This document shows, in pieces, positions 48,263 to 57,776 of a DNA stretch of 57,776 nt. The position numbers and the translations under genes were made by a program. A model generated the notes under the pieces. The model searched no databases, was not told where the DNA came from, and saw only the letters and a program-made list of their open reading frames with translations. Location of the stretch: contig NMRA01000196.1 in the NCBI GenBank assembly GCA_002633005.1, positions 83,632 to 141,407 of the forward strand. The letters run 5' to 3'. The first letter of the stretch is position 1; each line of letters begins with the position of its first letter. This DNA is from Phoronis australis (lineage: Eukaryota > Phoronida > Phoronidae).

Positions 48263-51200
48263 TCAGACCCTTTACTTGCCTGAAACTTTTCTTAGGAGAA
48301 GACAGAAATTCATTAACTTCGTGCGCTATTGAACTAATAGTCGCAGAGTCACTTAAAAGCGACGCCACCGGAAGGTTGTAGCTTGTATGTTGCGACACAA
48401 GTAGCCTGACTTCCACGGCAAAGTTTGAATCTATCCCGAGGTTTGAAAGGCTTTCCTCTTCTAATACTGAACTAACCTTAATGACAAGGATTTCGCTGAT
48501 GGAGTACTGCAGGAATTCTACGAGTTTTTTGTACCTCTGCACCGGAGGCAGTTTCTTATCTTCTTCTCCAAACTCGCGCCTCGCACTTTCAGGTGCATCA
48601 ATTTCTTCGTCCTTTATTTTCTGCTGTGCTGAATCAATAAAACTGCGACAACGGTACCTTGGGGAAGACTTTACCCTGGTTATAACGCCGTTCCTTACAA
48701 TTTTCCTCCAATTTACTTTCCAGGCAATAACCTGAGGAAGATTGGCAACTAGTATGGACTCTAAACAGTGGTGGATTTCACTTACTGTCAATGGTTCCAT
48801 ACCTTTTAGCGCAAATGAACGAGCAACATTTCCTCGTCCTTCTAATGCTCCCAGAGCTAACGGCCCCCAATTAATTGTTTGGCCTGGCGTTCCAAGTTTC
48901 CTGCGATAAAAAGCAAATGAATCCATGAATGAGTTGGCCGCCCCGTAATTGGTTTGTCCGTGGTTGCCGATAGCTGACGCGATAGAAGAGTGCATAACAA
49001 AGTAGTCTATTGGATCATTCTGGGTTACAAGGTGGAGATTTAACGTGCCAATTACCTTCGGGTTAAGGACCTTGCAGAAATCTTCATACGACTGATTTTC
49101 CACAATTCCGTCAGATAGAACCATTGCCCCACTGAAGACACCTTTGATTGGATAACTGGGATGAGACATGCGAAGTTTTTTCATCACACTGGACAAGTAT
49201 TTGTAATCTGCAATATCTGCCTGAACACAAGATATTTTGGAACAGAACAGATCAGATGTTTCTTTCACGAAGCTCAATTCTTTTTCTGCAGCTTCTCTTC
49301 TTGACAGAATTACAATGAAACCGGCGTTACGTGCAGCCAAGAACCTGACTAGTTCTCTACCCAATCCAGTGTGACCGCCTATAACAAGATACATCGCTGC
49401 TCTATCAAAAAGTGTTCTGCGGTCGCACAAAACAGGGCACTGTTCTTCCAACTTTGCGCGATAGTAAATGCCCGACCTTGATTTTGGTGATAGTTGTCTT
49501 TGGAAGTTGTTTTGATAACCTGTACCTATAACACTCGGACCCGGCAACAATCCCTTCTTATCAAGCTTCTTCAACCATTTAAGTGTTCGAGCCAAAGCTA
49601 AAGTTAGATAATTTGGATTCAACCAGTGGTTGTTGATACCACTGCGCGGGAATAATTCTTGAACTACCGTAGTCCTTTGCATCATATCCTTAGACATGCT
49701 CGGAGCATCACTAACGTCAGTAAGAAGGAAGATTTTGTCATATCCATCGATTGTTAAGTCCTTTGCAATAATAGACGAAGTCACATTCTTGGAATAATAT
49801 TGGATGACCCGATTCAGAAGTACAGATAACTGCCTTTGTTTGTCGCCATACAAAACAAGAACGTTGTCCTTTGCAGAAAGACGCACTTTGCAATTCAAAA
49901 TGTCCCAAAACATAACAAACGTTGACAGCAACTGTCGGCAAGGCTTAGGAACTGACTTTATTGGGATGACGCAGGATTCGGGAACTTCAAGTACTGACTG
50001 TACTATTGTTGGGTAGCAAACGACAACTTCCTGCCTATCTTTGAGCCGACTATTCTTTTTGTCGACTATAAATCCTACTATGTCTACAACAGTAAGGAAC
50101 TGGTCAGCGTGGATATCAAAAGGCTCGTCTCCTTCCGCATTCACAGTAGGAGGAAGCATAAGCGAGTCAGGCTGACAGAAAGAAGATACAAGTACGACCA
50201 CATTCCGGTCATCATTTTCCATCATTTCTTTTGTGAGAACGTACTGAGGGCTTTTGTTCTGCCCATCGCCAGTGATTTGCATTCGCAGTGGTCTTGAATG
50301 GTAGTCCGTAACATGGTTCTGTCGAAACCGATGTTGATTGACTTCTCTGTCAACTCTGTGTATTGAATTAAAGAAAATGTCAGGGCCGCGCAAAGCAATT
50401 TCGGGACTCTCCAATTCTCGTGGGTTTTGAACTATGTTGAATAAATGTTCAAGCTCGTGCTTCGAACAAGCACTCATGTCTATTAATAGAATTGGAGTTT
50501 CATAAGTGTTCACTTCATTGTGAAGACAGCGAACCATGCCCCACATTTCAGAACCAATGACGTTTATATTCACGGACAATTCATCACCGCAGAACTGAGT
50601 GTTGAATGTGACAACAATTACTGGAAGTTTGAGACCAAACGCTTGTATGATGGCACAGATGTGACGAAGTCCATTGCAACTGAATTTTGCACTGTTATCG
50701 GCTTCATTGACCTGCAAGGAACATTCGGGGGTGCTACATGCCCAACAGAAGACCAGATTGGTAAATTTTCTCAAAAACGCAGCCATTTCTGCCTTGGTAC
50801 CGGGTTGGAGAATTCCCGTTTGAGAAAAAAGAGTACCAATGTTTGAATTCACATGCACCAGGGTAACATCAGGTCCCAAGGAATTGCATAGAGCCTTACT
50901 CAAGGAGCAATCTTTCGCAAACACAACAGTCTTTCCACTTTGGGTTGACCCTCTCGGGATCACTGAACCATCTTGCTTCTCCCATGTTACGCCATAGAAG
51001 ATACGTTCTGGTAAAACGCTTACAGTGTTTTTTAGTATGAACTTCGAACATTCAGCTATTACTCTACCAGTCCCATCAAGCAAAACTGCCCCGAATTCAA
51101 TGTGGCTGTCAGTCTTATCTATCAAATGCAAATAGCCATACACGTGGTCCTCGACAGCACTGTGTACAACAAGGCCGCTGAACATTTGTGGTAAGTATCG

Positions 51201-54200
51201 AGGTAACGTGTTATTGTCGCTATCAGAGCTAACGTTTACTGTACGAACAAATAACATGGAAGCTTGAAACAACATATCTAAGACCGCGGGATGCACACAA
51301 AAGACTGGGACCTCTGACAATACCTCATCTGGGACTTTTATTGAAGACAGTACTTCGTTGTTCGAAAACCAACACTCTTGGATGCCCTTGAGAGATGGCC
51401 CATATTGAAAACCAGCGCTCTCAATAATTTCATAAAAGTTTTCGGAAGAAATGTGTCCTGTCAGTCGCCATCTGATCAAGCCAATATTCAGTGGTTTTGT
51501 TTTCTTGGGTCTTATCCCTATCCTTGCGGAACATTTGGAAACGACCGTCTTGTCTCTTGAAGCAGTTAGATCATAGACATTTGGTGTTCCTGTTGTCACT
51601 GCTACTGTTAACTTTGTTTTCACGTTTGTGTTGAGCGGTGACAAAAGATCTACATCCACCTCACAATTTCTTAAGGTAACCGGGGGCCCGTGAATTGTCG
51701 TGGCACAATGCAAGGCGATTTCTGCTTGAATAGTTCCAGGAGCTATCATGTCATTAAAAACTACGTGATCGCGGACAAACGACAACTCACTCGAATCTAG
51801 AATCACTTGAAATTTGGGTGGGAAGTTTGATATTATCCGAATGAAGGGATGGGCTACTGATTTTAGACCCTCCAGCGATTCGTTTACTTCGGTTTCTACT
51901 GGCTGTAACCGTCGTTGGAACTGGTATCGTGGAATGGTTGTGTTGTGTAGCACATTGTTTTCAAACAACTCTTCCCATCGAATTGGTAGGCCACTTTGGT
52001 ACAGTTCGCAAAAAGTGGACATAATTGTGGGTATTTCACTATTTGCTTTTGCTGACGGCATATGTTTGAAAGTCATAGGAAACGCGCATACCTCAGCAAT
52101 ATTTGCGCGAAGTGCGGGTTTGGGTCCAATCTCAATGATGATATTAGTTTTATCTCTAGAAAGCGCATTCCTCAGAGCAGCGTGAAATAAAACTGGTTTG
52201 CGCATGTTTTCTCCCCAATATTGAGCAGTACATAGTTTATCCAGTCCAATTTCATTTCCAGAGACAGTTGAGAACATGCTTGACTTGGTAGTAGCTGCTG
52301 ATGATTGCAAGTCACCAATTTCTGCTTCAAGGGCAGAAACTATCGGGTCAATGTGATGACTATGGAAAGCAGATGGAACTGGTAAAACCCGTAAAAACAG
52401 GTTCATTGACATGTCTTTGTTGAGATTTGTTAGTTTTTGTAACATTTCTTCTACGGCCTGTGCGTCACCAGATATGGTACATGAGGTTTGGGAATTGTAC
52501 GCAGCAATACACAGTCTCCCATTGAAAGGCTTACACATCTCTTCTACCCGATCAACATCAAGCTTACCAACCACCAACATCTTTCCACCGGCTACAGTGT
52601 CCTGAAGTCGACCGCGGTGGTATATCACCCTGACGGCATCTTCGAGATTAAGCCCACCGACAACGTGCGCTGCGGCTACTTCTCCAACGGAGTGACCGAC
52701 AACGCAATGGGGAGTAACACCCATGTCCTTAAACAATTCACACATTGCAACTTGGTAAGCGAACAGTGCAGGCTGTACGATGCTCGGGGGAGACGACGGT
52801 GTTATTCGAGAAATTGAATCAATCAAGCTAGCTCCAGAGAGCCGCTTGAAGATGTCGCTTACTGCCTTAATTTTACTGTAAAATGAAGAATAGCGCTTAG
52901 TAAGCTCTCTTGACATTCCCTCCCACGTGGTACCCATTCCACAAAATACGAAATATATTTGTACATCAGAAGGACCCAAGCTCTGAGGTGGTTCCCCATT
53001 GAGATGAGTTTCGAGACTGGATTTAAGTTCTCCAAAAGAAGTGAAAGGAAACGCTGCTCTGTATGGGTAGTGGTTCCGCTTTACAGTGCTAGTGTACGAA
53101 AGGTCTTTAAGGGAATACTTTTCCACTTTAACTTTGCTCAGATAATACTCCACGGTGCTCTTTAGACACTCTGTGTTTGCGGCAGACAATGCAATTATTA
53201 GCGGGTCGGTTAACTGCCCACTGGATTCCGAAATTCTCTGGTTACAGTCGCCTTCCAATAGAACATGAGTATTTGTACCTCCAAACCCAAATGAATTCAA
53301 AGCAGCAACTCGCTTACCGTGTTTGTTTACAGACCATTCATTTACCTCTGTTGTTACGCATAGATTGTTCTCTGCAAATTTAATGCTTTTGTTAGGGTTG
53401 TCTTTATAGTGTAAGGAAGGTACCATCTGAGCATGCTTCATCATAAGTAAGACCTTGATCAACCCAGCCATACCAGAAGCAGACTCTGTGTGTCCGATAT
53501 TGGTCTTAGATGAGCCGACATGACAAGGACCGGATTGAGGGTCACGGCTTGTACCGTATGCTTCTATTATTGCTATTGACTCTGCGGCATCACCAACTTG
53601 AGTTCCAGTACCTGCAATATATGCCGAATGTTGAATGAATGGATACAAAGATGTCGAAGAAAACCCGCAAAAAATGAACGATGCAGTGCAGAAAACTATT
53701 TCCTACTTGGACAATTTTGAATTTTCCTGCTATGAATTCAAATTTTCAGCATAGTCTCAAAAGATTCTCTCTGAAACCTGAACTTGCACATTTGAATGGA
53801 CTTTTCCTAAATCGCCCTAACCTTTCAGTAAGTCAAGAATACATGTATGTGTTTGATTTCATTTCGTAACCCGAATCAGTTTCAAAAGTGGTGGGCGGTT
53901 GAGAGGCTTACTGAATCATTGGACAAAATACAAAAACTATCATTTCAAGCAACGTTGGTGACGAACAACTGCTCAAACTGATCTACTTTCCTCCGACAAC
54001 AGTTAAGTAGCACTCCCTTCAAAATGTCGGTACAAACGAATTCAAACAATGCGAGCCGAAAACGAGTCCAAAAGGAAAAGAAGTACGCACCATGTGCCTC
54101 GATGTAGCCAACGTCGTTGGGATTGACGTTACATTCCTTCAATAATTTCTGCATGAGGCTTTTCTGTTGTTGACTCGATGGCTTAGTTATTGGAGTTGCC

Positions 54201-56505
54201 GAATGACCATCATGATTTACAGCGCTTCCTATGACGGAACCCCAAATATTGTTGTTGTCTTTCTTTGCCTTGAAAAGATAATTACATGTATAATTACATC
54301 GAGCCTACAAAACATGGCAGCAACCAATGCCTGACCCATTGCTACAGTCATTGTCTATTTCTACTACCTGATTCCGAAAAAGGTAGAGTAGACCTACAGC
54401 TATGTCAGAAGTTTGTTTCCATGAATTTCATATCCCAGAAATTCTTCAAAAATATTTTTACAGGATTGTTCTCTCTAACCTTTTGCTGCCAATCATATTT
54501 CCATCGAGTAATATCACAGCTGTTGACAGGCCTAAAATAATTTCGTCAGTGTAAATAAGTGTCTGTCAACAGACAGTTCTCTCAAACTACGAAGCCAATC
54601 ACATTTCCGGGATAAATTCAGCCAATATTGATGAGAAAAGAAAATAACAGTAATTCGGTGTCCACTCACACTTTTATTAATACTGACTGGGGTTATTTCA
54701 AAAAAGTGGTGGAATAGTAGACAGTGCGTTATGTCAAGCGAATGTGTTGTGACGCCATAAAATGTTTTTAAGTTTCCGAAGCAGTAGGTCTGCCAATGCC
54801 ATACCAACTTTTCGGCCAAGAAGTTATTAATCGTATATACATGTACTCTAAAAATTTCACTTTCCCTCGTTATATGTTTTCCTATCTACTTCCTGCGCCC
54901 CTCTTCTTCACTTTACTCATCCGCCCTCGCATCGTCAGCTCTTTTTCATCCTATGCTCTTGTACACGTCAACGCTGGCCTTCCCTCTTCTCACCCCTACC
55001 TTTTTTAATGGTTTCAGCAAAACCACGCCGCAACCTTCGCTACGTGTGTATCCGTCTGCCTTGGACGAAAATGCGTGACACTGACCGGTCCTGGACATCA
55101 TGCCCGCTTGCGCCAAACCAACAAGATTTTGTGGAGCTAGTATTCGATTTACACCTCCCACAATTGCCATATCGCAGTCACCTGTCAGAGAAATCCAACA
55201 ATTTTTAGGACACTTCAAACAGAAATCCTCCAGCTATAGTGTGCCCTGCAGATTTTACTTTCGTTCATGTGCGTTATCATTCAGCGAAACATGTTCATGT
55301 CGTGGTCGTTTATTGCCTATTTTAGGCCCCAATAATCTTGTAATAATTTATACTTCAATACCACGGGCTCTTGCTACTTTCACACATACCGTCAAGCTAT
55401 TTTGCTGATGAGGCAACGATAAAGGAAAAAGCTTTATTCTGTTTCTTGATGCATTTCTTGCGCATTGCTCAAAACTAGCTACCATTTTTAGGAGGCAACG
55501 TAAAGTCGAAAGCAACTGTGAACTTGTTTAGAGACAAGAACACCAAGTTCAAGTTAAAACTTGTTGGAAAGGTTAGCGTCTCGTAATCTAGGTCAGCAAA
55601 TGGTAGTTTTATGCATCCAGACCATGTTTTAACATATACTGTACTTGTAGATGGGCGAAAACATACGAAACACTACTAGTGGCAGAAATGATTACAAAAA
55701 TCGATGTGGGCAAACATTTAAAGTTAACAAAGTGTAGTTATGTTCAGTGGCAACTTGTAAATGTTAAACTAAAAAGTTCTGCAAATAAGTGACCTTTGCA
55801 ATAATGACGTACCTCGGGGGCTCACGTAGCTCGCATCATGCAGTGTTACTCCCCAGCACCACGTCACAATACTTACTGGACACGGTTCAGTGATTTGCGG
55901 CAGATTATTTTCGCTTCAAAACTCGTTCTTAAAAACATTTCGCAATTTTCAACCTTCTTCATATTCGGAGCTTCGCTATATGCGGTGTTTCTAACTAATT
56001 TGGCCAAGCAATCACAGCGACGAGGAATTAGCCTGCAAGTTTCTCTTTAAAAAGCCGAACGTTAACCCTACACATAGACTTAAGGCCCGTTCACACAACT
56101 GAAATCGACGCAACGTTCTTCAACATCTTCCCCAAGTGCCTATAGGTCAATGAGAGCGCGTGGAAACAAGATTATCTCCTCAAAATTCAAGATATCAGCC
56201 TTGTTCAGCAACACAGCCTGCGGTTTTCAACGAGAGTATTTTGTTCGATTATTTCATCTGTATCTGAGATCATGTATCTAATTATATTAATAATAACCTA
56301 CCGTTTTTCATCGCTTGACAAGCAGTGTGCAGGGCCACAATGCTGGCGGAACAAGCAGTGTCTAAGGTGACAGAAGGTCCGGTTAGATTGTATATGTATG
56401 ATATTCTGTTGGAGCAGATCGTTGTAGCGTAACCAGTCACTGTGTTGTTCGTGATTTTGTCAAATCTTTCGCTGTTGATGACCTCAAAACCATGGTTCAT
56501 TAGAC
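48258..56505 (-). CDS. Animal type I polyketide synthase, four exons, 5' end missing
   Basis: Exons on the minus strand: 56505-56302, 55181-55000, 54268-54091 and 53611-48258, all AG/GT with phases that join (KNG + DCDMAI; EAHG + TGTQ). They encode 1,971 residues plus stop. The order is ketosynthase (N-terminal third missing), acyltransferase, dehydratase, a pseudo-ketoreductase/vestigial enoylreductase stretch, ketoreductase and acyl carrier protein. There is no thioesterase, so the protein ends about 20 residues after the carrier domain. This is the layout of animal PKSs such as those of sea urchins, not of cytosolic fatty acid synthase. It would act as a cytosolic iterative enzyme condensing malonyl units and reducing and dehydrating the chain, with release by a separate hydrolase or by cyclisation. 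No frameshift was found in the 5.35-kb last exon and all main catalytic residues are present, so it looks functional. Sequence after 56,505 is repeats with no further exon. Confidence 0.97.
48330..48530 (-). other. PKS acyl carrier protein domain
   Basis: The phosphopantetheine attachment Ser is in NLGIDSNFAVEVR (codon 48428-48426). It is the last domain, followed by a short basic tail. There is a single carrier domain and no thioesterase. Confidence 0.93.
48720..49400 (-). other. PKS ketoreductase domain
   Basis: The nucleotide-binding motif reads VIGGHTGLGREL, where the usual form is TGGxGxxG, so two positions differ. The catalytic Ser (MHSSIAS) and Tyr/Asn (QTNYGAANS, Tyr codon 48947-48945) are present. 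MVLSDG keeps the second Asp of the LDD motif, which fits B-type stereochemistry. Confidence 0.88.
49540..51000 (-). other. PKS pseudo-KR and vestigial enoylreductase region
   Basis: The first part (to about 50,330) has the GSEMWGMVRCLHNE and PILLIDMS blocks of the non-catalytic structural half of KR. The second part keeps the size and some blocks of an enoylreductase (VIPI, then FDxLV-like strands such as DNVLVLYG) but has no glycine-rich NADPH motif. The ER is predicted inactive, so products would keep double bonds. Confidence 0.7.
51005..51855 (-). other. PKS dehydratase domain
   Basis: The catalytic His is in VRDHVVFND (codon 51767-51765) and the catalytic Asp in HPAVLDMLFQ (codon 51278-51276). 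The usual HxxxGxxxxP is HxxxNxxxxP here: Asn replaces the conserved Gly while His and Pro are kept. Activity is therefore plausible but not certain. Confidence 0.85.
52040..52965 (-). other. PKS acyltransferase domain
   Basis: The domain begins near IYFVFCGMGTTWEG. The nucleophile Ser is in GHSVGE (codon 52691-52689), and YHRGRLQ supplies the Arg that holds the carboxylate of the extender unit. The later SAFHSHH block has the AFH form linked to malonyl, not methylmalonyl, selection. Confidence 0.9.
53240..56505 (-). other. PKS ketosynthase domain (partial)
   Basis: The catalytic Cys is in LDTACSAS (codon 56353-56351). The first His is in YIEAHG (codon 54094-54092, last codon but one of its exon). 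Lys and the second His are in SSKTNIGHTES in the large exon. GYTRSEGCG and SAVNHDG are also present. The domain is split over four exons and lacks roughly the first 100-130 residues. It performs decarboxylative condensation. Confidence 0.95.
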
Positions 56506-56849
56506 CTGATAAAATATTCATAGATCGTTTGAAAAAAATCGACACAAGTAGTCATCGCTGGCGAGGGTGAGACCAAATATTTGTGAAATCGATGTTCAGC
56601 TGGCAATACTATTTTTTCTTAAGTGTACAGTGTTGCATTCCTTTTTCGAATGATACCACTTGCCACCACATCATACTTTTAGGATTTAAAACGAGCTTGC
56701 TGTTAAAAACAGGGCTATGTGAAAATTCAAAAGTTGCAAATTTGATAGTTGTTTACTGTATCCTTATCAACGTGATCAGGTACGGTTGGATACTATATTT
56801 ATTTGTCCTACCAATCTGACATCTGTTTCATAAAAGCGGACTTATAACT
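56506..56849. other. PKS intron / upstream stretch, no exon recognised
   Basis: Searched on the minus strand for the N-terminal ketosynthase exon (expected CRFPGG-like motif) and not found. Confidence 0.45.
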
Positions 56850-57205
56850 TAAAAGGGAACTGTATTTTATTCTGAATAAATTCTGGATAGTTTTCTATGA
56901 ATTGTTGATTAATTTCACAAATAATTCAACACCAAAAATTAAACTTGTATTCTCTAACGAAGCTCAAAAAATTACCGGCTTGGAGCGCTGCTTAGTCTCG
57001 TGACGTATTTGGCGGGGGCAAAGTCACTGTCCTGTGTTAGCCTAGTGGAGCGTGCAATCAAATAGCGTTTTTTTATATTGTCGGAATAAGAAATTTTAGT
57101 GTGAAATTTCAGGTCACAAGGGATACCTGTTTGAGCCGAGGCAACACAAAGTGATACCCAGTCATCGTCATCGTCAGACGAAAATTTGCCGGTGCAACTG
57201 GTGTC
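56850..57205 (+). repeat. Dispersed repeat family A, copy 2
   Basis: Partner of 4192-4500, same orientation. Its right side runs into family X at about 57,223, apparently interrupted by it or joined to it. Confidence 0.75.
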
Positions 57206-57222
57206 AGTGACTGTGCCGAGGG

Positions 57223-57776
57223 CAACATTACCAGCAATATAGAAACCGTGAATTGCGCATGCGCGAAAATCACTCAGTTAGCCCCCTTCACAATACATGG
57301 GATTCGCAGAAAACACAGCGTGAGGGTCTTATTTATGAATCAATCACATTTGCCGATAGCACATAACATAGATAAGTATTTTGTTAAAAACGTGGCCAAG
57401 TTTCAGCAAAATTGGAAAAAATTTTATGTTTAACATGGTATGGCCAAAGTTTTGGCTTATTTTGTCGCTTCGATCAGTGGAATCGCCGCTAAAAACCCGA
57501 AAGTGCATGTGAGAAAACGATAATTTTCGACCAAGCCTTTCATGTGCGGTTAGTTGCCGATAGACCCAACAGATGTCAGTATAATCAAGATTGAAATGTA
57601 GAATTTTGAAGAAAATTAGACAAAATTTTGTATTTAACATGGGGTCGCCGAAAATTGCCAATTTTGGCCTTTTGATATCAGTTTATCGTCATAGACTATC
57701 ATTAGTGGGTCTAGTTAATTCGAAGTTTTTGGTTAAATCACTGATAATATTCACACCAGTATACTAATAAACGTTT
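57223..57776 (-). mobile_element. Dispersed element family X, copy 2 (runs off the window)
   Basis: Inverted, about 97% identical copy of 27,416-27,998. It lacks the ~31-bp palindromic insertion of copy 1. It reaches the last base of the window, so its outer edge is not seen. Confidence 0.8.

Noticed and set aside
48258-56505. Fatty acid synthase (FASN) instead of PKS
   Set aside because: No functional enoylreductase motif and no thioesterase; ends right after the carrier domain, as in animal PKSs.

Overview
The window is nuclear DNA from an animal, most likely a marine invertebrate; a non-vertebrate deuterostome is my best guess. It has spliced genes with GT-AG introns, no operons, about a dozen repeat families, and two genes that fit such an animal: the ciliary gene BBS5 and an animal-type iterative type I polyketide synthase (PKS). 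The species cannot be named from sequence alone.

Layout. 1-2,000: a 1.67 kb composite inverted-repeat element. 2,200-2,840: a 19-bp minisatellite with a 113-bp higher-order period. 3,869-18,081 (+): BBS5, nine coding exons that rebuild nearly the whole protein; only the first ~20 codons are missing. Its introns hold a SINE, a small MITE, a minisatellite and old copies of a ~150-bp repeat. 18,741-20,720: a young form of that repeat, organised as a 450-bp higher-order unit; every monomer carries a CTCF-like core in the same orientation. 21,200-28,100: nested mobile DNA, including a 1,681-bp TTAA-flanked element with 161-bp inverted repeats and two broken convergent ORFs (a P2X7-type cysteine motif on +, a THAP/transposase remnant on -). 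29,384-29,952: a MITE with a 9-bp target duplication. 30,075-32,158 (+): a complete four-exon gene for a 373-aa single-pass membrane protein that I do not recognise. 35,101-41,245 (+): a decayed THAP9/P-element-like transposase. 41,250-48,250: no gene seen, several repeats. 48,258-56,505 (-): the PKS, in three small exons and one 5.35-kb terminal exon, with the N-terminal third of the ketosynthase missing from the window. 56,850-57,776: two repeat families, each with a second copy elsewhere in the window.

How the genes relate. BBS5 is a subunit of the BBSome, which moves membrane cargo in cilia. The PKS would make a reduced polyketide from malonyl units and has no thioesterase. Nothing in the sequence links the two functionally; they are simply neighbours. 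The unknown membrane protein lies between them on the BBS5 strand. Exon boundaries were read by eye from homology and splice signals.
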